Positions 1 to 13,400 of a stretch of 64,000 nucleotides of DNA are shown in pieces. Positions within the stretch are counted from its first letter, which is position 1, and the number at the start of each line of letters is the position of its first letter. Source of the DNA: Albula goreensis (lineage: Eukaryota > Chordata > Actinopteri > Albuliformes > Albulidae); NCBI GenBank assembly GCA_022829145.1, contig CM040743.1, forward strand, positions 35,257,841 to 35,321,840, written 5' to 3'. The position numbers and the translations under genes are program-made. The notes beneath the pieces were generated by a model. The model did not search any database. It was not told the DNA's origin and saw only the letters and a program-made list of their open reading frames with translations.

Positions 1-606
1 TATGCTTGTTCTGTTATTTGTCCTGTAGACCTGTTTTTTTATCACTTTTTACAGTGTAATCAGGCAGTCACAAAGCCCTGCAGTCCAAACACAAGCAAGT
101 CAACCAGAGAGGGCAAATCTGGTCATGTTTTCCCTTTTGCATTTCCTGCATATTTATGTATCTGTTTCTTTTTGTGGTCTGCATTGGCAGAAACCATCTG
201 CTTTTCATGAAGTAACGTGTCTTTCTCTCGACTGGCGTTGGTATCGCAGCTCTCCTCATATCCAGATAAAAATTCACTTCTGTGGAAACACTACAGGATG
301 TACCCAGCCAGACTCCCTCCCTTTCCTGTCACAGACACACGTCTTCCACTTTAAGTATAAGTAAGATCAAACAGAGGGAAGGACTAGAAAAGGCATGTTT
401 GCTACAATTACTGTACGTGCGGTCGGAGTAAAAAGAAGAAAGATGTCTGTGGGTTTCTCCTATTCGCTACTGCTGATTGCGGCAAGGGTTGGAAATAGAT
501 TGTGCACATCTGCCAGATATTTTCACACACCTGCTGTTGATTTAACAGGGTGAAGGGGCTGGAGGAGGAGGAGGAGGAGGGATGCGACAGTTAATTATAC
601 CAGCAT

Positions 607-630
607 TCTCTCTCTCTCTCTCTCTCTCTC
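607..630. repeat. (CT)n microsatellite
   Basis: Twelve uninterrupted dinucleotide units, preceded by a short (GGA)n run at 561-581. Confidence 0.95.
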
Positions 631-1039
631 ACTCTTTCTCAGGTTGTCTGTTGTAGATTGGGGCTCAGCACTGCCCTCTGCCTCTGTGACATTGACACAA
701 TTGCCTAATGCCACCCACGGAGTAGTGGGCATTTTTTTTACCCTCGACAACACTGTGACATGTGAGTTCCCTGCCCCCTTTTTTCCCCTGTTACTTTCTG
801 AGGATCTGGCAGAGACCTGCCATAGCCACATGTGCTGTGTGACTCCAACAGGACAGAAAAGAGTGGCAACTTTTAACTAAAAATGTAGTTAGCAGGCCAT
901 GAATGTTCAAGCATGCACCAAGTACTAATTTTACTGGCTGGAGAACACATAGGCGCATTACACATATTTAATTGTATTTGGAATGTCCATTGACTTTAAC
1001 ATTGAGGTTTCTCTTTGGGCATTAGCCTAACAATTTTTG

Positions 1040-1300
1040 TTTGCTATAGCATTCCCAAAACATTACAGTAAATGTTCCTTAGATGTATATTTTCTCCACT
1101 TTCTTTTCACTTGGACAATAATTAACTGGAAGGTTTAACGGTGATCTTGACAGAACTTGTTCGTGAAACAATACAATGTTCTTAGAACGTTTGAGGAATG
1201 TTCATTTTACATCAAAGCACAGCGATGGTTCCCGCTTTGGCATTGGGCCTAAATATTCCCCAACATTCTGTGAATGTTTTCTGTTAGCTGGGAGGCATAT
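1040..1300. repeat. Dispersed repeat with AACATTC/GAATGTT motifs
   Basis: The stretch contains CATTCCCAAAACATT, AACGTTTGAGGAATGTTC and CCCCAACATTCTGTGAATG followed by TTTTCTGTTAGCTGGG. Similar wording occurs in an interspersed repeat common in fish genomes. A looser relative with the same words lies at 42050-42500. Family and ends are not determined. Confidence 0.4.
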
Positions 1301-2711
1301 ATCCATTCTAAAAAGATAAAGTTACCTCATTGTAGCAGGATTGTTACCACCACAGCACGGACTTTGCAATACCGACTTTGAAATGAAGAGCTCGAAAAGG
1401 GAGGCAAAGCGGTTAGTCAAGCTACACTTGGAATTGGGGAACATCAAGGGACATAAGATCTACAAAGAGCTGGCCAAACTTTTAAAAGTAATTTTCTTTA
1501 CTTTACCACACCTCAAATCAAACCATCACTGCTTAGATTCACTTTCCCATCTTCGCTGCGGCGGTCTCATTACCCCATGTAGATGTGTTCTCAACGCATC
1601 TAATATAAGGGCTCCAAAGCTCACTTTGGTGTCTTTGCGAGCTAGGCGCTCTCAAAGATAAATAGGAGAAGACATTTCAATCTTCTTTGCCACGATACAT
1701 TTCACAGCGCTGGGACGCCTGTGACAATGATCTATAGAGCCGGAGAGCGCGCTAGCAGTGAGCGCACATGCAGGCGAGGAAATCCGAGCAAAAAAGAAAA
1801 AAAAACAATTGCGAGCTGCCGGTCTTGAGCACTCCAGAGCACTTGGCGACTAGCGCAACAGAAGGACTGGCGGTGCTTAAAACAACGGAGGGGTCGGAAA
1901 GGGCCATTGGCCAGCATTAGGGAAAGAGCCTATCAAATTCCCATGGAAAAGGAGAAATGATCACTCTCTGGTCACATCTGCCAAGAACACCTGTCCTTAG
2001 CAGATCAGATGGCCTGGGATGAATTTAGAGATCAGGAACAATAAACACAGGCAGTGACCCTGAATAAAATATCTACTGCCTGTCCAAGCAAATTATCCTC
2101 AACTACATTTCAAGTATTCACACTTCTGAACATTGGGGTTGGAAATGCAGGAGAAAAAAGCAAGAGCATGCAAAGCTGGGATGCTGGAAATCTGAGGTTG
2201 ATATACATGATAAAAAGGGTATGAGTAAAAAAATGAATTTATTATTTGTAAAAGCTCAAATAATAAGAAAGTACAGTAAACAATGAACATAAAAAGTGGG
2301 CTTTTTAATAAGGCTTATGCATGTATTGATAATCTTCAAAATTTTAAGAGAATTTGCAGGTGATAAAAAATGTTGCAAGCAGCAGAACACAGAGGAAGAA
2401 ACTCTGCAACGAGGACAGCCAACTATAAATCTGATGATGCATATGTTACTGCAGGCCTCAAGAGACCTGCCTCTGTTTGCCCCTTCTTTGATTCCTGCAT
2501 CCACCTATTTCCTGAGCTTTATTCGGAATAAGATTTAGCTCAGGAGGCCTGGGAGGAGAACATCTGTGCTAATGCTCAGGGCAAGCTCGCTGCTCAACTT
2601 CACACTCGCGTCTGCCCGCAATCGGACTACGGCCCCTGCTTCAAACCAAAGCCAGGTGAGTCAGAATGAACTTCATTTCCCTGAGGGAGTAATGATCGTG
2701 GGTATACTCAC

Positions 2712-2848
2712 GGCTCTCCATGGCGAGGATGGTGATGTTGTGAACAGCATTGACCTCTCTGTCCAGCAGCTTGGCGGTGCTGATGACGCCTGTGGTGGCG
2801 TCGATGTTGAAGAAGCGCTCCAGGTCCGTGTTGCGGTCTATGGAGTAC
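2712..2848 (-). CDS. cdh7: cdh7 exon 8: middle of EC4
   Basis: This 137 nt exon has exactly the length usual for the family. It completes an Arg codon begun in exon 7, then reads [20 protein letters not shown] followed by [20 protein letters not shown] and LAMES, plus one base of the next codon. [12 protein letters not shown] and the EC4 calcium motif LDRE are clear. HNIT is an N-glycosylation sequon conserved at this place in many classical cadherins. The acceptor is TCTCCAG and the donor is GAGAGCC|GTGAGT. The next exon, which should carry the DINDNAPEF linker, is not found between here and position 1. Confidence 0.94.
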
Positions 2849-5800
2849 CTGGAGACAAGGTGTCGATTGTGTTAAACTGTGGGGAAGACTGAGATTTGAG
2901 ACTCAGCTGCAGGAGAGGAATCTATAACTAGACGATGTCTGCTCTTTAATTATCCACATGCTGTTCTAGAGCAATCACAAATTAATAATTTCTGCAGGCA
3001 AATACAAAGGCAAATACTGTGCTGGTGCAAAAGGGAATGATGGTGCCTTCAAAAAAGGTTTGGTTTCTTCTCAAGAGGATTTCACTTTTTCCAATGCTCT
3101 ATAAAAACCATAACTTCAAGGTTATCTTGTTTAGGAACAAACAGGTATCTGGCTGTATGTCTCCTTACAAACACACGGCCTTGGAAGAACTGGAAAGAAC
3201 TAGTAACCCACAAACAAAACAACACAATTAATCCTATAGTTTCTAGTCCTGCGAAAGTCACAGTGATTTCATTTTCAGATGCTGAATTAAATATGGTTTC
3301 ATTTGCCAATTCCTTCAACCACTTTTTGCTAGGTGAAAGATGGCAGACAACAGTATCACCCTGTCTTTGTGAAAATTCCAATTGTGGAACCTCAGTGTTG
3401 TTGCAAGACACATAATATTATACAACAATTCATATAGCAGTCAGGATAGGTTGTGTTGCTCAGAAACTAAAGCAAAATTAATGAAGAGTATAATATATAT
3501 AATTGTATAATTAGGAGCTCTTCATTTCAACATTTTTGAAAGCTGCCAGGGAATGTCTTTTTTTTCTTGATAAATTAGGTGTCTATGATGACATGTCACT
3601 GGTTTGTCTTGTCATGGGCTTCACAGGTAACAGTATCTGTCTAATTAGCCCTGTAGTTCCCCACTGACAGTGGCACTTTTAACAGAGTTCAGCTGACAAA
3701 AACTGACACAGCCTTCTCACAGGGAATCAATTAAAATAATAATGAGTAAAGACAGTATTCACAAAATGTCCAAGGAATGCAATTATTTTAAAAGATAAAG
3801 TTCCTCACAGTTCAATGATCCTGACAGATTTGACGGAGTTTGTACCACACAAGGATAAACGCTAACCCAACAAATGCCACCTCCATCTGATAGCCCTGAA
3901 TGTGGTACAGATTGCTAATCCTCACCAGGGAACACGCTCCTCTTGTTAAACAAAGATGACATTTATGTCTCGCAAAAGATAGCCTGGCAAAGACACACAC
4001 ATGCTCAGGCTTATGCAGACATACAGACACTGACATGTACAAGAACACACACATGCACACACGCATGCACACATGCACACACACACACAATTATGTGACA
4101 CCACGATTCAGTCAAAAACTTACACAGCTGAAATGAAAAGAAATACATACTGCTGTACAAATAGCATCACGAATACTTGATAATATTTGTATGTCGCTCT
4201 GGATAAGAGCAAAATTCCTTTAATGTAATGTAAGGAATATTCTGGAGTCATAATATTCAAGGCTATTATGATAATGACTAAACACAATAATAACAATAAT
4301 AATAACAATAACAGAATAAACCTGTCAACTATTAGCAGAAGAAGAATATTACTATTATTTCCTCATAGGATACCCAGTAATCCCAGGTCCTATGAAATGG
4401 ATATTTCAAATTAATTGATGCCAAAATTGTGGGAATGAACTGTGAACTATGGTATACTCACACTCTTAAAACTGGTCTTCCTTTCATGGCATCAAAGTAT
4501 AACATTTTTTTCTTCAATGCTAACAGTAAGCTGAATTCTATCACTAAATATAGTACAAGCTCACCTGTGTACTGTGTACTGTTTTCTCCTCAGGTGGAGA
4601 GAGTGAAATATAATACATACTTGTTCCACATCAATCCACAAGACAAGAGGCCTAGAGGGAACATTGCTTTGGCTCTGCAAAAGCCCGATGTTGTGCACAG
4701 CGGGGATGGAACAAAATGGCTGTTGTTTACCGATGTTCCCCTACCTGATAGGGCTGTTGGTGGAGTCGGGGTCATGGGCGGAGACAGTGTCGATGATGGT
4801 GCCCACCTTGGCAGCCTCAGACACCATCATCATGCTGAGGGGCGAGGAAAAGACGGGGGGCTCGTCGACATCCTCCACCGTCACCCGCACGGTCGCCGTG
4901 TCACTGAACGGGCCCAAGGTCAGGAACCGTTGGTCGATATTCGGTTTGACGCTTCGATGCGGAGTGTGTAGCTTGACTTTGTCTCGAAATCCAGCCCCTG
5001 TGGAAGACGGAGAAAGCGATGAGTTGAAGCAATGAGATGAGGTGACCATCTCAAAACACACACTACACATCTGAGAGTGGAGTTAAATGAATCCCAAAGT
5101 GAGTGGAGTACAAGAAACTGTAGAAGTGACAATAGGTCGACAACACTGAACATATGCTAGCTCCTCTCATTTCGGGGTTTGTCATGACTCGTCTTCTTCA
5201 CACTGATGTGAACCAACCACACTTCTATCAACTTAAAGTTCCACATTAAAATATATATACATATATTATACATATAAAAACAATATATATACATATATTG
5301 ATTAATACACAGAAATAGGACTCAAAAACATTCCTTGTCAAGAGGATCCATTTTCATATATTTTTCTTGTAATATGCATGGTCATCTTTATTGTACAACA
5401 AAATACTCCACTCATTTTTAATAGTATTCAATGGACAAACCTATGAACCAGCGAATAGCAAATGAAATAATTGCTAGAATATAGGTATTTTCACCTGGCA
5501 GGAACCTAGCACAATAAAAGTGTAAAGCTGTGGCATTCACTCCCTCCACAATTAATTATGGCATCTGCACTTGCTGTCTTCTGCTGCAAAACAAAGGTAG
5601 GCTAGGAGAGTCAATGGTTTTGGCAGTCGTTCAAAGGCAGAGGCCATAGATTTTTGAGATGTGGCTCCATTAATTAACCTCCTTTATTTCTATGAGAGTG
5701 ATTAATGTACAAGAAATGTGATCTGCAGAGACGCTTTTCATTAGTTTAACACCTCCTGAAATAAACACTGGGGATATATGGTTTTTCAGGAACATTCCTT

Positions 5801-7353
5801 GCTTACAGCTAATCTTCTTTTGATTTTCCACAATGTATTTTCACCTCTCTTAGTATTATGTGCTCAATAGGTTATAAAATATGGATATAAATATGAATAA
5901 TGCAGCAGTGGTTTTTGTCTGTATGGATAAAACATAATTTACGAAACAGTTTTAAGGTGTTGAACAAAATGTATCTAGTCTTAAAAGAGTTTTATGATAT
6001 ATTTAACCAGGAAGGACATTCAATGAATTCCTTAATTACTTACCAATTAGTTACCAACATTTAACATCAATACCCAACAAAAACAAAAGCAGTGTCCAAA
6101 AATTGCCTGGGATTCAGTCAAAAATTGCCCTTAACTTTTACGTACAACTGAATGTGAGTGATACACGTTTTCTCAAAAGAACAATTAGAAAAGTTCATTT
6201 TCACAGTTGCTGAATTCACCAAACCACTTGCATTTAATTGTGAGCCAAAATTAAGGACAAAATCTTTTTGAATCCCAGCCACAATTTCAGAATATTTTGA
6301 GAATATGTTGAGAATATGCTGAGAGGGCTCAGTCAAACTGGGGTATGGAAGAAGGCAGTCATGACACCTGGGAAGGGCAACATTTCAGAGCTACAGATTA
6401 ATTTAAACTTTTTTTAATTTTATTAATTTTGTTTATCAAATTCTTTCTATTATTGTAACGTAGCGCACTGCAGGTTATTGTCACTATTATAAAACTATGG
6501 GCTTGGACAAGCACAACAGACAATTTGAAACTCTCTTACACTTTATCAACTGGGATGACATAAACATTTCAGTATGTTACCATGGTTTATTTTTCAGTGC
6601 GGATACACACAATGCGTGCTAGACTGGATGACAAATCAATATGTAAGGGTCACAGTAAATTTTCCACTTTAACTGACTTTGAGTAGACCTGACTTTTTTT
6701 CAGTGTCTGTACCATGCACTTAATGAATTGAATTTAGGAGCACCGTGGCTGTGTGCATGTTGCCACTTACTCCTGGGATTTGAACCTGCAACCCCAGTCG
6801 TTAAATCTTTTAACCTTCCAATAGTGGTAATCTCACACGGACCATACCTTCTGCAGACTTATGACTCCTTCCTGCGTTTCTTTGTCAGGCACCACTCTGA
6901 ACGTCCCCAGGCCATCTCCGTCTATAATTCTGAACTCCATTTCGGCGTTGGGCCCCTCATCGGGGTCGTCAGCTTTTATCTTTGCGACCACAGACTCCAT
7001 GGGCAGGGATTCCGGAACAGTGAACTGATAGGATTCTGCGGAGGCCCAAAAACAGTTGTTGGTGAGCCTGTTTTCTCAATCTTATCGCCCGTCCTCTAAA
7101 TCCTCTTCTTTTACGCCCACCTGTGGATTAAGCGGCTGGGACCCGCTGCCCAGAGCACTGATTGTAAATGTCCCAAAATGTCAGGAGCGGGGCTACATAG
7201 ACCTCACTGGGAGAAGCACCTTTTACTCTGCACCCCATTTGCCAACTGCCAATTCTTAATATCAATATTCTTTTCAAAGAATCTGCCAGTGCACTGCAAT
7301 CTATGTCATTCCTATTACAGACTAAAAATGATGTGTGCATTTAAATACATAAC

Positions 7354-7431
<78 letters not shown>

Positions 7432-10400
7432 TCTTTTTATATTGCTTTACTCAAAAATAGAGCATTTTACTTTCATTGGCACTGCAGAAAATGTTGGAAA
7501 ATTTATATCATTCCCATAGGAACTAAATGCTTCACAAATCTCGCTGACAGGTGACAGCCCAAAATGACTGGTTTATTTTGACATTTCCCCCCACTTTGTT
7601 CCCATTTTTGGAATCAGTACATGTATTATACTTTCATATCACTGGTACACAGCCCAGGAAGCAGTGCTGCTGGAGATTGCACATTCATCCGTGAGCTAAT
7701 AAACATGCTCCGATCTGGAGGTCACAGAGTGAACGATAGGAGGGCCTGTGTAAATCAAAGGAAAGGCAAATCTCTCACTGACAACTGGTAACTTGAAACA
7801 AGGGGTGGGGGGGAATTATAAGGCAGATACTTAAGGTATTCTGTCTGAGATAAACCCACACCACCTCAGCCCAGTGGAATGAGGCCAGTTGTAGCATAGT
7901 CCATACTCAAGCTGCTGAAATAATGATGATAAGGCTTGGGTGGACTTGTTTCAAGCACGTAAACAGCCCTGAACCTGAAGTTCATTTTCACTGTGAAGCA
8001 TCAGCCTGTCCCAATGCCATCCCTGGCAAAACACATCAACGTTCACGTCAATGTTCACTCATAACATAAGCACGGCGTAGATAAACACAAAAGAACAAGG
8101 TAAGTTAAAAAGCTGCTTGCGTCATGCTCCGCTGCTCCCAGTCACGGCTAACTACTACAGTAAGATTAATGTGCTGTCTGATTGTCTTCAGTCCGTTTAT
8201 GACCGACTCAGCACAATCCCCTATGCTTTGGCTACGCTGCCCTTAAAAACATGACTCATCATGGCATTGCTGGCAGCAGAGATTCACTTTCCAGCTCTGC
8301 TCTGCCCTGTGTAGTACGTTTTTAACTGGCAGGAGGGAGCCAGGATCGACTGCACTCTTGAATTTGTGTTCCAAAAGAAAAAAAAACACCTCCTTTAACA
8401 ATAATTGAAGATAAAACATAATATAAAAAACTGCCAACAAGATTTATGTACAGATGCTGGAGGGAGAAGGCTACTGAGGGACTTTGTGGGGGTGGGGCAT
8501 TGTGGGTAATGCACCCTGGGTAGGGAGGGCATCTTACTGCGAGAGAAGCGCGGCGGGTTGTCGTTCACATCCGTTAGCGTGACGGTGACGGACGTGGTAC
8601 CGGACAGGCCGCCCATTTGGCCCACCATGTCTTTGGCCATGATGACCAACAGGTACCCATCCCGCGCCTCCCGATTCATGTTGGGGAGAGCCGTCCTGAT
8701 AATACCTGAAGCGGAAAGAAAGAGAGACAGAGTATGGCTGAAAGTACATGAGCATATTAGAAGATTTACTGTATAAACTTGGTGGGGGGATGCATCCATT
8801 CCCACTTCCCGCATGTACATTTCAAACACTGCAACGTCAAATGAGATCAACTACGCACTTCAAATTAAGGACGACACCCTGACTAGTTCATCCTTGGCAG
8901 TAGTCTTGATTAAGGAACATCACTCAATCTAAGAGTTTTAAATGTGCCCGCACTGAGGAGCCGACAACATTAACACAGATATATTATGAACTGATACACT
9001 AGAAACGGTGTTAATCACGCCTTTGAAAGTCACTCTCTCACCCTCGATTTAACCCCTCCACTGTAAGTCATGGTGTGTGCGCATGCTAAATTCACTGGTG
9101 AGTGATGAATAGCAGTACACCATGGCTGTAAACACCTCTTATTGGCTGAGGCCACAGCTCTTTTAATTTGAAAGCTGACAAACCCAAAGGAAAGTACAAT
9201 TTACTGGTTCTCACCTGCCTTGCAAACTAGTCATCTCTCCTTAATAGAGTGCGACCAATGACTGCACAGTGAAAAGTGTGATGGATGGCATCACTGCAGA
9301 TTGTATAATTTAGATCTAGAGACATGCCGAGGAGTAGTTGTGGAAGCAGAGATCCCGTTCATGTACAATGGATTCTCCTCATACGGTTGTAAATCCTCTC
9401 GATCAACAATGTTCATAAAGCTATCCATCCACCTATCACTGAAGTGGTAAATAAATACCATTTCTTTACAAATGCAGTGTTTGTGTTATGCTTTGAAATT
9501 ATATTTGCAGCTGTTTTTGTATGCATATAAATACAGCGCTTTTCATTATTTGTTTTCCACATTGCGAATATGTGTTTAATTAAGGAGGAGGCACAGTATG
9601 TCAACCTTTAAGTTTACAGATTGTTCTTACATAGAAAAATAATGCTGAAATGTGCACAGTGTATGAAACATCAATTACGGATTTGTTATTTATAGATGAT
9701 CTTTAGCTGCTGCAAGAACCTCTGCTGTATTTAAATGACAGCCAACGTTTTATTAACGCAAACATCATTTAGTTAATCTGTCCCTAAAAATTGATTCTGA
9801 TAAGAATAGCCAAAAAGATCTAGTGTTCAGAGAATAACAATATAATGATCTGAAGCAAAGGGAGAGTATAGACGTGAAGTCAGAAAACCAGCAGCAGATG
9901 TTGGAGCCTGTGCGCGGGTGACAGAAATGGGACGGGTCGGATCAAATGAGCGTAATGATGCTTGAAAACCGATCTCTGCAAGGATGACGGGGTGTCTGTG
10001 CGGCATCCCCAACGCCTCACGCGTGGTCCACCTCGGACACAGAGGGCGGTTACATTTCCGGGCCTCTGTGAAGGCAGAAGGGTCCCACATGGCACCACAC
10101 TGTTTCGCCTACGGCCAAAGCAAGATGTGTCACGTTCCTGCTTTTGTCAGGGTGGCTCGCCCCCGACCACCCCCGACCACCCCGCCCCAACCCCCCACCC
10201 CGCGTATGTGTCCGCGTCTCACGTGCCTCTGAAAAGCACACAGCGTGCCACACTTTCCTTACAACAGCAGCGTATCGCCGTCTAATAAAAGGAGGTCTTT
10301 TCATGTGGCTTTGTATCGCTGCGGTTACATGGGCCAAGGCTAAGAAAGTTGCACAAGAGCTGTGCGTTTGAATCCCAAAATATACATTGTTAATGGGGGC

Positions 10401-13400
10401 CACGTGTTTCCTTTATCAGTGTGGTCATATGGAGGAGGGGTTCGCACATGGCACTAGTTTTGCGGGTTCGAATTTAGGAATATACATTGTTAACAGCGGC
10501 CATATGGTTCTGGAATTTGGGGTAAAAACTGCTGTGGTCGTTCAACATTGAGCAATTCACTTGATTCTATATAAAGAAATGGATATATGCCCCTGTAATT
10601 ATAAGCCTGTATTGATAAGGCATACTTCTCAAATGGAAATATATATGGCAACCAGATGCTCAATGCTTTCTTAAGAGCATTGATAGGAAGCTGAAGAGTC
10701 TCAGATAAATGTCTTTGGCTTTTATTTCATATATTACCACTAATTATGAATTATTTCATAATCAATTATGCTGATTATTGGAACACTTCCTAAATGTCGG
10801 CATTACTTGTATACATATAACTGCTGACTTATTTCCAATATTTTGATGTTTTACCCCTCATATCGACATGGATTCTGTATACTATGTGACTTACAATAAA
10901 ATACAGCGTTCATTTATCAATATGCAATCACAATTCACCTATCATCAAAATGCACTTATATTATGGTTTGTTTAGAATAAAAAGCTAGGCTTGCATTTAT
11001 TGCTAAGTCAATGACAAACGTTATATGAATCCAAGTCCTTGTCCAGTGAATATTCTGTCTCTGCAATGTAAAAACAGAAAAGTTTGTTCCTTTGGTTCTG
11101 ATTCTGGTATTGAGGGAAGTGCAGAAGATGGAAATTGAGTGGACTCAACACCAAACAATGCTTGGATACTTGTGAACATTCATGCAGAAAGATACAGGGG
11201 CATCAAACACTGCAGCTGGTAAACGTCTACTCTACCAAAGGAGGAACAGCCGAGAGATGCAAATGGTGCCACAATTAATTAACTTTCTCTGCTACATCGC
11301 AGCGTTGCGTTCTCTTTCAGTCATTGACTTTCAACTGTGGGAAAGAGATGGGAAAATATGCAGACATTATCTAGTTAGACTATATTACATGGTTTCAATG
11401 CATAGGTCACTGTTGCATGAACACTTTAATTGAAATTGAAATGGCATACATTATAGCGCTGTGAGGTTAAATCCAGATGTATTTAAAATCCATACATATT
11501 TAATCACAGCTGGTGTTAATGTGTAAATAATGCACATATTATATAGACTTTAGATTCCCTTTTTGCCATGGCAGTGTATAAGAACCTATTTTCTATGAGG
11601 GTATGTGCCACATGGTTGTATGTACTATAGGCTCATGGTTATTCTTTCTTTGTTTTAAAAGTGATGGATTATAAACCCAAAATTTTCAATTTAGGAGTCT
11701 AAAAGGGCAGTGGTGTGTTTTAATTAAAATGAGATTATCTTTATTGACATTTACTCTACGCGTAGCCAAAATCGGTACACCTCCAGCAGTAGCATTGAGG
11801 TAACGAGAGGACAACTTCAATTATGAGTCCCCCCCCCAACTGCTTTGTTCATTAACTTCTCCTTCTCGATTGGTTGTTAGCGTCGGCCCTTATTTGACAC
11901 TTTCACATTCAATTAAACTATTCTCCTCCCCCATGACTAGAGCCGGCAGAGATGAATCTAAATCATTAAGTGCTGCCATTTGAGAAATATCAGGTATGTC
12001 AAATTGAAAATGCATGGATTCTTTCTTCCTCCTCAATATCCCCTTAAACATAATTTGTTCTTCCGGCTGTCTGGTCTTTCTTCAGGCTTCTTTCATTAAA
12101 GGCATGAAAGAGCGTGGTAATTGGGCACGGCTTTGTGACTTAAGCAAGCCAGGCCCCTGTGAATGACAGCTGGTTGTAACACATTCTGAGGTTGGGTTTT
12201 TCTTTTCGAGTGGAAAAGGGAGAGGATGTTGCGGGATGGTTTTCGGGAATCAAAGTAATCAAAATCTAATAAACATTTAACTTTGGGATGTCGTCAGAAG
12301 TGGTCTGTCTTTGAAGAGATTCTGACATCGACATCAAAGGGTCGCTGTTACGAGAAGTGAAGCCATGTGTGTCTAAGAGGGGCTTTTTTCAATTTAAAAA
12401 ATTACAAATTTTATTTTTGAAGGGCCAGCTGACAAACTGACAGGAAAGTCTTTATGCCATTTCAGTGCAATAAGCAAGCTGTACAGTAGGTAAGCCTTAT
12501 GCAAACTATTTTACAATGTGTAGCATTGATAGTGAGCTATCTAACGACACTTTAAATTAATTAATACTAACCTGGGAGTTTGCGTTTACCTGCATGATAA
12601 AATGCACATACTGGACTACAGCTAAATTTATGAACAACTACCAGACAACAGATAAAATATGTATATATTAGTTTATTTAAAAATCGTTCAATCCTTCAAC
12701 CTCTGGAAAACCCGCATTTAGATAATCACTATAGGTCTAATTTACAGCTAATGGGCTATTTATGAACACAGCTTAGGAGTGTTCAATTAAGGGCTGTTGA
12801 TTTAATTACTACATACTTTTGTGAATACATGCATGCAAGTAGCATGCAACCGACCTGGGCTAAGGGAAGAAGCTGATTGCTCCTCAGGGTTTCATCTTCC
12901 TTAATCAGAAGAAGCTGTTCGTCTTGATTACGACTGATGTCGTGCCACACCATTTGTTGTCAATTGTTGCCATGTTTGCATGGTGGGGCAACTTAATTAA
13001 AAACCGCCCATTCCAGCGACTCAATCAACTTCAAAAAGTGCGCTGTAAACAATCAGGGCAAACCACGGGCATTTAATGGGGTTAAAATGAACAATTTCCA
13101 ATATGGAGGCCTTAACTGGTTGCAGCCTGGCTGTTACAGTACTCCCACAATGCCTGCTGCATTTGATCCTCAAAGCCTCGAAAATAAATCTAGACAACAG
13201 AAACACCCTGAAAATGAAGGAATACTACCTCAACATGTAACACAAAAGAAAATATTGTAAAAAAAAAATCAATGAAAGCTTTTCTGATGATGTCTCATTT
13301 TCATTCACTGCTGACTATATGGCCACCTCTTATTTCCTTTTCAATATCTGCTGAAAAAAAAAAACAAACTGCAACACCCCCTCTCACAGATGTGAGATAA

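Larger units (their letters stand above)
1..2711 (-). other. cdh7: cdh7 intron 8, partial
   Basis: This is sequence downstream of exon 8 up to the window edge. I looked for the next exon by its DINDNAPEF linker and did not find it. Contents are short (GGA)n (561-581) and (CT)n (607-630) repeats, a dispersed repeat with AACATTC motifs (about 1040-1300) and a CpG-bearing patch near 1680-1920. Confidence 0.8.
2849..4744 (-). other. cdh7: cdh7 intron 7
   Basis: This is a 1.9 kb intron. It holds an imperfect (CA)n/(CATG) array (4041-4090), a SINE-tail remnant (4185-4240) and an (AAT)/(AAC) run (4285-4312). Nothing coding is seen. Confidence 0.9.
4998..6847 (-). other. cdh7: cdh7 intron 6
   Basis: This is a 1.85 kb intron. 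Contents are an AT-alternating stretch (5249-5300) and a weak SINE-like tail near 6735-6830 next to exon 6. Nothing coding is seen. Confidence 0.9.

Noticed and set aside
1-2711. Next cdh7 exon (EC4-EC5 linker)
   Set aside because: Searched for the NDNAPEF linker on the minus strand and found none, so the exon lies outside the window.
2566-2892. 108-codon plus-strand open frame
   Set aside because: Antisense shadow of cdh7 exon 8.
4429-4971. 180-codon plus-strand open frame
   Set aside because: It is the antisense shadow of cdh7 exon 7; its product has no domain, while the opposite strand reads conserved cadherin.
10440-10490. GGTTCGAATTT as a tRNA gene B-box
   Set aside because: No cloverleaf could be drawn and no A-box stands at the right distance; listed as a diverged repeat instead.
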